64,000 nucleotides of DNA from Ailurus styani (lineage: Eukaryota; Chordata; Mammalia; Carnivora; Ailuridae), in contig LNAC01000347.1 of assembly GCA_002007465.1 (NCBI GenBank), positions 376,135 through 440,134 of the forward strand, written 5' to 3'. A program made the position numbers and the translations under genes. Within the stretch, counting starts at the first letter, position 1. Each line of letters opens with the position of its first letter. Positions 56,901 to 64,000 of this stretch are shown here, in pieces. Below the pieces are notes generated by a model. It saw nothing but the letters and a program-made list of their open reading frames with translations. It was not told the DNA's origin and made no database searches.

Positions 56901-57367
56901 ATTCTTAACATGATTTCTTTGCTTGCACCTTACATGATTTCTTTGCTCACCCTTATAACAAATTCCTAGAATAGGAATCGATAGGTCAAAGAAAATGAAT
57001 TTTTTAGAGTTTTTAATTTGCGCCACTGACTTAAATTAAGAAGATAATTTAATTCATGCCAAGCACACTAGCCATTGTATTACCTTTTCTGGGAACACCC
57101 AGCAAACCAGTGTTGAGGGATTAAGGCAGATTCAACAGACTGGGCTCCATAAGCTGACAGTCTAAGCACCCTCCTCCTATGACAAAGTTCTTTGAAGGGT
57201 CATGACTGCTGTTGAGGTTCTTACTTTACTGGTTCTCATCTTAGGCATTTAAAGCAAGAATCAGTAACATCCCTACAATTAAGAAGTTCCTGCAGCCTGG
57301 GAGTCAGAGGCAGCCACCCCCGGATAGCCACTACGTAAAAGTGGTCAGAAGCATCCTGCACTTCTGA
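47831..57367 (+). CDS. alpha-class glutathione S-transferase (second GSTA gene)
   Basis: Six coding exons (47831-47917, 49498-49549, 52008-52140, 53790-53931, 55297-55428, 57245-57367) total 669 bp and encode 222 residues, with sizes identical to GSTA4. All splice sites are GT-AG and the frame is open. Catalytic Tyr9 and Arg15, GSH-site Gln54, Val55, Gln67 and Thr68, and Asp101 and Arg131 are present, so it should be an active cytosolic glutathione-conjugating dimer. It is clearly alpha class but does not match human GSTA1/2/3/5 well. It has Phe8, Arg11 and Gly12, the segment [17 protein letters not shown]-site Ala107, Val108 and Phe111, and Tyr212 in the C-terminal helix, ending SILHF. It may belong to an older alpha GST lineage kept in carnivores and lost or degenerate in primates. 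I give no symbol. Exon 5 sits in a CpG-rich patch. Confidence 0.93.
48004..48198 (+). repeat. CAN-SINE
   Basis: Sense copy in second GSTA intron 2. Flanks AATTTAGGATGGT and AATTTAGGGTGGT. Confidence 0.93.
49170..49396 (+). repeat. CAN-SINE, young
   Basis: Sense copy with an irregular A-rich tail. AAAATTTTCATTCTG on both sides. It ends about 100 bp before exon 3. Confidence 0.94.
49498..49549 (+). CDS. second GSTA, coding exon 3 (residues 30-46)
   Basis: 52 bp. Acceptor CTTTATCTAG and donor AAG|GTGAGC. It encodes [17 protein letters not shown]. The [10 protein letters not shown] string is closer to what I recall of avian alpha GSTs than of human GSTA1. Confidence 0.93.
49550..52007 (+). other. 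second GSTA intron 3
   Basis: About 2.5 kb. It contains a MIR-like fragment near 50,255-50,340, a young SINE at 51048-51242, a second MIR-like fragment near 51,430-51,545, and unique sequence. Confidence 0.6.
51048..51242 (+). repeat. CAN-SINE, young
   Basis: Sense copy. AAAAGTTCCTTATTCT on both sides. Confidence 0.94.
52008..52140 (+). CDS. second GSTA, coding exon 4 (residues 47-90)
   Basis: Acceptor TCCACAG and donor TCAG|GTAGCA. It encodes [20 protein letters not shown] to DLKETV, with Gln54/Val55 and Gln67/Thr68. Gly53 and Thr66 are unusual next to the GSH site. Confidence 0.94.
52141..53789 (+). other. second GSTA intron 4
   Basis: About 1.65 kb without a clear SINE. Repeat-like sequence around 52,480-52,860 (TATCAGCGGTCTGTTACCAC, GGCTGGACTCACTCACATGA) is probably an ancient interspersed repeat. 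The last 40 bp enter the CpG-rich patch. Confidence 0.55.
53750..54130 (+). promoter_or_regulatory. intragenic CpG island over exon 5 of second GSTA
   Basis: CpG-dense sequence covers exon 5 and about 200 bp of the following intron. It includes GGCGGCCGCTGCGCGCGCAG, CTCTCGCGAGAG (a palindromic TCGCGA-type element) and GGGAGGGGCGGGAGGGGCGG (Sp1-type boxes). The flanking introns are AT-rich. It may be an alternative or antisense promoter or a GC-biased conversion scar, and sequence alone does not decide. Confidence 0.6.
53790..53931 (+). CDS. second GSTA, coding exon 5 (residues 91-138)
   Basis: Acceptor TTTTGTCAG and donor AAAAG|GTAGGG. It encodes [17 protein letters not shown] to [10 protein letters not shown], with Asp101 and Arg131. 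Codons are far more CpG-rich than in the other exons of this gene (GCG, CGT, TCG), matching the CpG patch around it. Confidence 0.94.
53932..55296 (+). other. second GSTA intron 5
   Basis: About 1.4 kb. The first 200 bp are CpG-rich, then AT-rich unique sequence with a TTTTG-type stretch at about 54,475-54,500. No SINE. Confidence 0.6.
55297..55428 (+). CDS. second GSTA, coding exon 6 (residues 139-182)
   Basis: Acceptor TTCTGTAG and donor TAAAG|GTAGTA. It encodes [20 protein letters not shown] to LSDFPLLK, including the FSWAD N-capping box. Confidence 0.94.
55429..57244 (+). other. second GSTA intron 6
   Basis: About 1.8 kb. It contains a pyrimidine tract at about 55,650-55,680, an old L1-like antisense stretch at about 56,110-57,030, and an antisense SINE (56554-56759) inserted within it. 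Confidence 0.55.
56554..56759 (-). repeat. CAN-SINE
   Basis: Antisense copy in second GSTA intron 6. Flanks AAGGACCTTCC and AGGGACCTTTCC. Confidence 0.9.
57245..57367 (+). CDS. second GSTA, coding exon 7 (residues 183-222, stop)
   Basis: Acceptor TCATCTTAG. It encodes [19 protein letters not shown] and a C-terminal helix with Tyr212, ending VRSILHF. TGA at 57365-57367. Confidence 0.94.
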   Translation, partial: AFKARISNIPTIKKFLQPGSQRQPPPDSHYVKVVRSILHF

Positions 57368-57535
57368 AGGCGGCAGGTCTTCCCCTGGCCAACAGCACAA
57401 TCCGTCTGGTCACAGAATCTGTGCGGGCCACCAAGCAAAGTGAATTGTAGATTCTAGGAGTAAAGTGTCTGAAAAGAACAAAACCACAGAGCCATGAAGA
57501 GCAAACCCCAAATAAATGCAATACAAAACCATTCT
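57368..57535 (+). other. second GSTA 3'UTR and poly(A) signal
   Basis: AATAAA at 57511-57516, about 145 bp past the stop. It is followed by CATTCTGATGTGTGACATTTTTGT, a GT-rich downstream element. A short 3'UTR. Confidence 0.75.
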
Positions 57536-60500
57536 GATGTGTGACATTTTTGTAACCTTGTCAGTTGTGGACAATGGTTACAACTTTGATGACATCGGTG
57601 TTCTGTGTTCATAAATAGGAGGCTGATGTATTTAGGGCAAGGCGTGGTCCACTAAAGGCACTGTTCTTACTGTCTGTACCAAGATCAAGACCACTGTTGG
57701 AAGAACGAGCAGAGACTCGGGGCCCATGATCTCCCCAACACCCATAATGACACTGAGTACTTGGGATAGAAAAAAAGTAACAAATGAGAAATCAGGAGTC
57801 AGACAATTGCTGACGACAAGAAATCCTGTGAGAAAGGATGGGGAAACAGAATGTCCACAGAACATCATTCTGAGACTGTGAAAAAAACTTGGACAATTAG
57901 ACAACCCTATTCCACCTAACAGAGCTACCTGAGACTGGGTATTGCTTTGCTGAAACAAGTAACACGATATATATATCTATATGACCACTTTTCTTTCTGA
58001 GATTAAGATATAACCGATATTTATATGAATTGACCCAAAGATTCCTTCTCCTTTAAGAGTTGCTGTGGTGTTCCAAGTTGGGTAATTTGGAACTCAGCCC
58101 CACATCAGGCCCCTGGGCAGTGGGGGATGGCACAAGTATGGTTTCCGGTGGGGGGTGTGTGGCGTGGAGCAGGGTTCCTGCCAATGCGTTGAAGTACACA
58201 ACTCTGCCAGCTCACCGAGGCTGCTGGGCCATCCTGCCCAGGCCACACACTTGATCAGCTTCTGAGTGCGTATCCATATACGTGTCCTTCCTTGTGAGAT
58301 GACCTAATGGCTCACCAGACTTCATACCCTTTCCTCAGGACCACCACAGGCCAGGGCTGTTCCTAAATGATACACTGTCCCATCCGTTTTTCCTCCCCAA
58401 CTCAGGGGACAGATTGAGCAACAACGTTATGACCACCTGGGCCATTCAGCATCTCCCAGCCCAGCCCGTGTAGGGCCTGAGCTCTTGCTCCCACCGTGGT
58501 CAAATCCCAATCCAGGGATTCTCACAGAGCGAATTGCCTGATCTCACTGGTCACTCTGGCAAGGCCATGGCCAACTACCAGACGACACATAAGACAAAGT
58601 GGGAGGAAAAGTTTCTCACGGGAAAAGTCTGCGCCTCCCTGTGTGAGATGACTTTTCCCTCTGACCTCATCAAAGCAAAGAGTCGGACCTGACAGAAATT
58701 AGATGAGAAAAGGAAAAGAACTTATTTTTTCACGATTCATAATTGTAAGCCGATCTCTATTTGTTATAACCACATGGTTTTGTAAATATCTCAGATTGTT
58801 TAGTAGGCTTACACAATGAAAAATAAAATCCTTCCCTCCCTGGATTGTTCTTAAAGCACAAGCACTTCTTGGGTCCTCCCTCCTTGCGCTGGTGCACCTC
58901 CCTTGAGAAGCCAAGCGCTGTGTGGTTGAGTTCCCAAGGTTCTAAGCCTATTTTGCCCAGGGTTCTACTTCCTGGGTTTTGAAAACAAGCCCTAGGTCTG
59001 ACCCCAACCTGGCACATTTTCTGAGCACACCCTAAAAGCACCTGACAGAAGGACAGCCAGCCAGGGCCAAAGCAAGTTTCATCATCCAATAATCCCATGT
59101 GTACAACTTGCTGTCTTTCTTGTAATAGTTTTTACGCCTTCATGCTTCCCTATAGGGTTCTCTTTGGGCCCACTGCCTAGGTACCCAGACTTAGTAGAGA
59201 TAACTCTGGGTGCCAAGAAAGTGAGCCTCAGAGAGCCCAGGAGTCTCCAACAACATTCAACTTCTCCCTCACCATCAGAGAGACACAGCTCTGGACCAAA
59301 AAAAAGAAGGGCAAGTGAAGATGGTCAGCTCAGTATACCCAGAGAAAGGTGGGAGGGGCTTGGAGGTCCTTGGTCCTCTCTTCCAGAAGACACTGGGATG
59401 GAGATCCTGTTACCAGCTTTATTCTACCATTTCAAGAGTTTAGCACTCTAAGACTTGAGAATTTCTTTTCTTGGCAACTATGAATCTCCCGTTTCAGTTA
59501 AAGCCCATTTGTTTTGTTTGTTTAAACCTCAGCATACAAAGAATTAAAATGTGAGCAGTGGCCCCATAGTGACCCCTCGTAACTTGATGTTGATAATTAA
59601 TCCTCCCTTTGGACTCCAGCTTGGTTTTTAAAACAAGGGGTTGCTGCGGGAATTTCTCTGCACAGGGCTACAGCGAGAAACTTAAGACAAAAGACAAAGT
59701 CAGAGATGGGTGCCCCGCAACCCCCCCCTCCCCTCGATTGCCAGCCTTCAGCAAAATGGGGAGAAAGGGATTTGGGTTTTGTTTTTGATTTGGGGCACGG
59801 GGTGTCAGTTGTTGCCTTTAAGCAAAGAAGGATGTTTATTAGCTTGTACGTTTGAAAGAACAAGTCTGAATCCAGGGACTTTCAGACCATCGGGATTGCC
59901 CAGTTTTCATTCTGGCTTGACCTCAGGTTCTTCCAAGGGTCTGCGGTTGACTCATCCTCTTCCCGGGCGGCCGGGGGGCTGGCACTGGCTAACACCGCAG
60001 CCCAGGGGAACCACCAGGAGGGGGCAGAAGAGGGTCCTCAAAGGAGTGGGCTGGCATCGCCAGGAATGGAGGGAGACGTGCTGCCCAGACACACCCATGA
60101 AGCTTTACTATTTCTGCAGTTTACAGATAGGGAAAGTGAGGCTCGGCAAGTCTGTTACCCCATATCCCCAGCTCCCACCCTGTGTGCTGCCAGCAGGAAT
60201 TACATTCTGGCTTCAGGGATGGGAAAAACTTGACCCGTGGAGGGGAGGCAGATTTGTCTAAGCTAATGAGTGGCAGAACCGAACCCAGACCCAGCAGTCA
60301 GGGGTCATGGCCTTTTAAATAGATTTGGCAGTAGCCTGGCGTTCAGTTTGTGCGACTGAAGATAGTGAGGAGATTAGTCCTTCCAGGTTGCTTAAGAAAA
60401 GGCAGATTTGGATTGGGTGTTCCCATGCCTCGCCCTCCACAACCATTGCCATGCTAAGTCAGCACATTGTGTTTTTGTTTTTTGGTTTTTTTCCTTTGGC

Positions 60501-60680
60501 CCTTTCCATCCAGTATCTATTGGATCCTCCCCCAAACCTTGCAAGCCTAAGACTTCTTTCTTTCAGATTATAACACTATTGGAACTTGATGCTTTTTTTT
60601 TTTTGATAAAGCTTTTTAACTAAGTAAAGCAAACACTCAGTAAAGGGAGCAAATCTTACATTTACAGCTCAATGTTTTGT
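57536..60680. other. downstream intergenic DNA
   Basis: About 3.1 kb with no recognisable gene or SINE. A MIR-like antisense fragment lies at about 60,100-60,270. The open frame of 183 codons at 59710-60261 is not recognisable and overlaps the MIR piece. Confidence 0.5.
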
Positions 60681-60734
60681 TTTTTTTTAAGATTTTATTT
60701 ATTTATTTGACACAGAGAGAGAGATCACAAGTAG
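60604..60734 (+). repeat. N-marked duplication, copy 1
   Basis: A 131-bp unit from TGATAAAGCTTTTTAACTAA to the start of an antisense SINE. It is cut off by a single N at 60735 and then repeated from 60736 with minor differences (AAAGC versus AGAGC). This indicates an assembly join error. Confidence 0.9.
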
Positions 60735-60735
60735 N

Positions 60736-60885
60736 TGATAAAGCTTTTTAACTAAGTAGAGCAAACACTCAGTAAAGGGAGCAAATCTTACATTTACAGC
60801 TCAATGCTTTTTTTTTTTAAAGATTTTATTTATTTATTTGACACAGAGAGAGAGATTACAAGTAGGCAGAGAGGCAGGCAGAGAG
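60736..60885 (+). repeat. N-marked duplication, copy 2, ending at a gap
   Basis: Repeats 60604-60734 with a 132-bp offset. It continues further into the SINE and runs into a 32-base N gap at 60886-60917. Confidence 0.9.
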
Positions 60886-60981
60886 NNNNNNNNNNNNNNN
60901 NNNNNNNNNNNNNNNNNGACCCTGAGATCATGACCTGAGCCGAAAGCAGAGGCTTTAACCCACTGAGCCACCCAGGCGCCC
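60808..60981 (-). repeat. CAN-SINE containing the assembly gap
   Basis: Antisense copy between AGCTCAATG repeats. Its middle is replaced by 32 N. Confidence 0.9.
60886..60917. other. assembly gap (32 N)
   Basis: A run of 32 N inside an antisense CAN-SINE. Sequence on the two sides fits one SINE with its middle missing, so the true gap is probably about 50-70 bp. Confidence 0.95.
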
Positions 60982-61020
60982 AAGCTCAATGTTTTTTGTT
61001 TCTGTTCTTACAAATGTCTC

Positions 61021-61081
61021 CTTCCTTCCTTCCTCCCTCCCTTTCTTCTTTTCTTCCTTTTTTCCTTCTTTCCTTTCTTTC
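61021..61081 (+). repeat. (CCTT)n-type pyrimidine microsatellite
   Basis: An irregular CCTT/CTTT tract next to the tail of the following antisense SINE. Confidence 0.8.
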
Positions 61082-61265
61082 TAAGATTTTATTTATTTAT
61101 TTGACAGAGACACAGCGAGAGAGGGAACACAAGCATGGGGAGTGGGAGAGGGAGAAGCAGACTCCCCACTGAACAGGGAGCCTGATGTGGGACTCTATCC
61201 CAGGACCCAGGCTCATGACCTGAGCCAAAGGCAGATGCTTAACGACTGAGTCATCTAGGCGTCCC
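61082..61265 (-). repeat. CAN-SINE
   Basis: Antisense copy, head complement GAGTCATCTAGGCGTCCC. Confidence 0.88.
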
Positions 61266-61275
61266 TCACATTTCT

Positions 61276-61481
61276 TTTAAAAAAAGACTTAATTTATTTA
61301 TTTGAGAGAGAGAGAGAGAGCAAGAGAGAGTGAGAGGTGGGGGGCTGGTAAAGGGAGAGGGACAAGCAGATTCCCCACTGAGCATGCAGCTTGCTGAGGG
61401 TCTTGATCCCACAACCCTGAGATCATGAGTGGAAATCCAGACCTGAGTGGAAATCCAGAGTCAGCTGCTTAACCCGGTACC
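61276..61481 (-). repeat. CAN-SINE, older, with internal duplication
   Basis: Antisense copy. GAGTGGAAATCCAGA occurs twice in tandem near 61428-61459. Confidence 0.8.
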
Positions 61482-61976
61482 CCACATTTCTATTTTTAAT
61501 AGAAAGCATTACTGAGGATAGCATAAAGAAAATGTTCAATAAGTTTTAGTAAGTGTATAGAACTGTGCAAGTTCTAGTTGTAGTTTTAGAATGCTCCCAT
61601 TCCACACAAACGTCTTTGTCACAGTCAAAGGCTGTTCCCACACCCCCAGACCCAGGCCATCTCTGATCTGCTTTCTGTGACAGACCATTCACATCTCCAG
61701 GATAAAACTTGCATGAACCCAGAGTGCCAATGTGATAATCCTGGGTCATCTTCCTATAGCTTCCTCTTCCTGCAGAAAGGTCCAGTAAGACTTGCCCTTG
61801 TAAGTGAGAGGCTGTCCTACCTTGAGCTGGTAGCTCCTTCTCTCAACAGTGAAAGAAATAAGGTATTACAGACTCCGCTAGGCAAAGAGAGAATGTCAAG
61901 GTCCAGGGAGGAAATCTCAGAAACTCCTAGATCTGTTGAGGATGTTGAGGTCTAACCTTAAAAAAATAGTATTTAG

Positions 61977-62172
61977 GATGCCTGGGTGGCTCAGTGGGTT
62001 AAAGCCTCTGCCTTCGGCTCAGGTCATGATCTCAGGGTCCTGGGATGGAGTCCTGCATCAGGGTCTGCTCAGCAGAGAGCCTGCTTTCTCCTCTCTCTCT
62101 GCCTGCCTCTCTGTCTACTTGTAATTTCTCTCTCTCTCTGTCAAATAAATAAAATCTTAAAAAAAAAAAAGA
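61977..62172 (+). repeat. CAN-SINE
   Basis: Sense copy, GGATGCCTGGGTGGCTCAGT to the A-tail. Confidence 0.92.
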
Positions 62173-62712
62173 AAATAGGATTTAATGCAGAAGCGAGTTA
62201 GAATTCACTTAGCTGTTTTATAAGGCAGGGTGCAAAGGACAGGAATTTGGAGATTGTTCCAGCCCTTGAACATGAGTATTCTGGGCCTTAACGCAGAGCT
62301 TCCAAATCTGTGTGCCCTGGATGGGTTACAGAAGCCAGGAATTAATGAGCCACGACCCTGGAGCAGTTAGAACAGTGTTGTGATTTACCTCCAGGGCTTA
62401 CAAATAGGACCATGTCTTCTCTCTATTAGTTTGTGAAAAACTGGTTGGGAAATTGCGCTGGGAAGTGCTGATGATAGACCCTGAGTTTATAGCTTCATGA
62501 GTTGAGCCAGCTCTCAACATCACCCCACTTTCCTTCCTTGGATTCTGCGTTCATCACATTTCTTACAGATGTTTTTTTTTTACTTCCAAGATTGTGGGTG
62601 TGTTGGCCAGCTACCAGGAACATTCTGATACTCCAGAATGTTATTTTCCTCTTGCAAAGTAACAGGTGTCTCTGGTTTATATATATAGGTCTCCTCTGTG
62701 TGCTTTCTTTCT

Positions 62713-62936
62713 TTTTTTTTTTTAAGATGTACTTACTTATTTGAGAGAGAGAGAGAATGCAAGCATGAGCAGGGGGAGGGGCAGAGGAAGAGGGAGAGAG
62801 AGAATCCAAGCAAACTCCACACTGAGCATGGAGACTGATGTGGGGCTCGATCTCACAACCCTGAGATCATGACCTGAGCTGAAATCAAGAGTCTGACATT
62901 TCACCTACTGTGGCCCCGCCCCTGCCAGGTGTCCCT
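62713..62936 (-). repeat. CAN-SINE, older
   Basis: Antisense copy with a diverged head (CTGCCAGGTGTCCC). Confidence 0.82.
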
Positions 62937-62939
62937 CCT

Positions 62940-63260
62940 CTCTGTTTTATTGTGGTAAAATATGCATAACAATAAAATTGACCGTCATAACCATTTTTAA
63001 ATGTATATTTCAGCAGCACTAGGTGTATTTACATTGTTGTGTGACTACCAAACTGAAACTCTATACCTAATAAATAATAACTTCCTATTCCCTGTCCCCC
63101 AGCCCCTGGTAAACACTGACCTATTTTCTGTTTCCATGAATTTGCCCACTCCAGGTACCTCATAAAGTGGAACCCTATGATATTTGTCCTTTTGTGTTTG
63201 GTTTCAAGGCTCACCCATGTTTTAGCTTGTGTCAGAATGTCCTTCTTTTTATAGCTGTCT
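62940..63260 (-). repeat. ancient L1 3'-region fragment, antisense
   Basis: TTATTGTGGTAAAATATGCA, TTTACATTGTTGTGTGACTA, CCAGCCCCTGGTAAACACTG and TCATAAAGTGGAACCCTATG follow an old L1 consensus I remember, in antisense order. Confidence 0.65.
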
Positions 63261-64000
63261 CCTGTATTTTTCATGAAAGGAAGTTTTCTCCTCTTGTAAT
63301 ACCTATGGAGGCACTTGACTCTAATGTATCTTAAGACCTGCAGAGCTGACACATAGACCCAGGGCTGATGACCCTACAAGATGCCGCCATCTTTGTCCGA
63401 ATAGCCAGCCAGGGTCCTGTGCTTTCTGGCTTCTCTGATCACAACATTCTTCCCCTCCACAGTTAGTTCTCAGATTTATGTAAACTCTCTCTGCACAATT
63501 TGTATGTTCTACCTCAGATTTAATTATAAAAACCTTTGTCCCTTCTAAGAGGAATTTCAGGTATCAGAAGATAGGTGTGGATGTACCAGGGATCAAAGGT
63601 CCTTCATGCTGAAACTATACAAAATAGAGGTTGCTTCAGACATGTGTTGTGAGTGAAAAGTAACATTTCTTGGGGATTTTCTGTGGACTAGGCTCTCTTC
63701 CAGGTGCTCTATCTCCATTATGATATTTAATCCCCTCAACAACATTCCAAGAGCCATATGGTCATTTGAGATCATACAGAGGAACTCGAGGCCCTAAGAA
63801 GCCAGAGGACGAAGGTTCCCAGAGACAGGATCAGGACGAGGGTGAAAAGCCAGGGCTCCAAGGCTTTCCTTTTCCAGAGTTAAGAGCAAATCATTGTAAA
63901 ATACAAGGTGTTAAAAGAACCACATACTGGTTGGGGAGAGATTATCCCATCTTGTTTCCCAGCATGGCCTCTGATAGTGTGAAGGAATCCATTCTTGGGG
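63261..64000. other. terminal intergenic stretch
   Basis: Apart from the MIR-like piece, I see no gene. ATTATAAAAACCTTTGTCCC at about 63,521 could be an LTR TATA region, but no LTR ends are evident. Confidence 0.4.
63655..63820 (-). repeat. MIR-like fragment
   Basis: CTCTATCTCCATTATGATAT, TTTAATCCCCTCAACAACAT and a diverged purine-rich core near 63,770-63,800 suggest an antisense MIR or related SINE. Confidence 0.45.

Noticed and set aside
47831..57367. Second alpha GST as a pseudogene
   Set aside because: All six exons are open, splice sites are canonical, exon sizes are family-typical and catalytic residues are intact.
59710..60261. Plus-strand open frame of 183 codons
   Set aside because: No recognisable domain. 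It overlaps a MIR-like fragment and lacks any promoter or poly(A) context.
1..64000. CRISPR arrays, bacterial operons or a prokaryote-type system
   Set aside because: The repeats are interspersed SINEs with target site duplications, and genes are split by spliceosomal introns in a mammalian syntenic order.

Overview
The window is mammalian nuclear DNA, almost certainly from a caniform carnivore and most likely a musteloid (mink, ferret, otter or badger group). The evidence is about 35 copies of the tRNA-Lys-derived carnivore SINE (CAN-SINE) in the non-canid form, which begins GGGGCGCCTGGGTGGCTCAG and ends in a CT-rich stretch and a (AAATA)n tail. A carnivore-type L1 3' end at about 6.41-6.66 kb agrees with this. 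Genes are split by introns and there are no bacterial-style operons. Gene identities rest on remembered human orthologues, not on a search.

Layout on the + strand: (1) 1-10.86 kb holds the last five coding exons and the long 3'UTR of CILK1 (ICK), the ciliogenesis-associated kinase. (2) 10.9-20.4 kb is a repeat-rich intergenic block with a KRT8 processed pseudogene, a 5' L1 fragment of about 5.2 kb carrying three later SINEs, and an unexplained direct repeat. (3) 20,464-20,797 (- strand) is a full-length 7SK snRNA gene, RN7SK. It has a recognisable class 3 Pol III promoter (TATA, PSE, distal element) at 20.82-21.04 kb. (4) 21.04-37.0 kb is GSTA4. Its CpG-island promoter lies back to back with the 7SK promoter, and its six coding exons encode an intact 222-residue protein. 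(5) 37-47.8 kb is intergenic DNA plus the probable first intron of a second alpha-class GST, with a U6 pseudogene at 46.2 kb. (6) 47.8-57.5 kb is that second gene, also with six intact coding exons and 222 residues. It has an unexpected CpG-rich patch over exon 5. (7) 57.5-64 kb has no gene I can support. It holds SINEs, L1 and MIR fragments and an assembly gap.

The order CILK1, 7SK (reversed), GSTA4, GSTA matches the region of human chromosome 6p12. This supports the 7SK copy being the functional gene and not one of the many dispersed pseudogenes. Both GSTs are predicted cytosolic glutathione-conjugating enzymes. GSTA4 is specialised for lipid-peroxidation alkenals such as 4-hydroxynonenal, and the second gene shares the tyrosine at 212 linked to that activity. 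No unknown defence-like or mobile system was found. The most notable items are the 7SK/GSTA4 divergent promoter, a GC-AG intron in CILK1, the intragenic CpG island, a 29-T splice acceptor tract in GSTA4, and two N-marked duplications that look like assembly errors.
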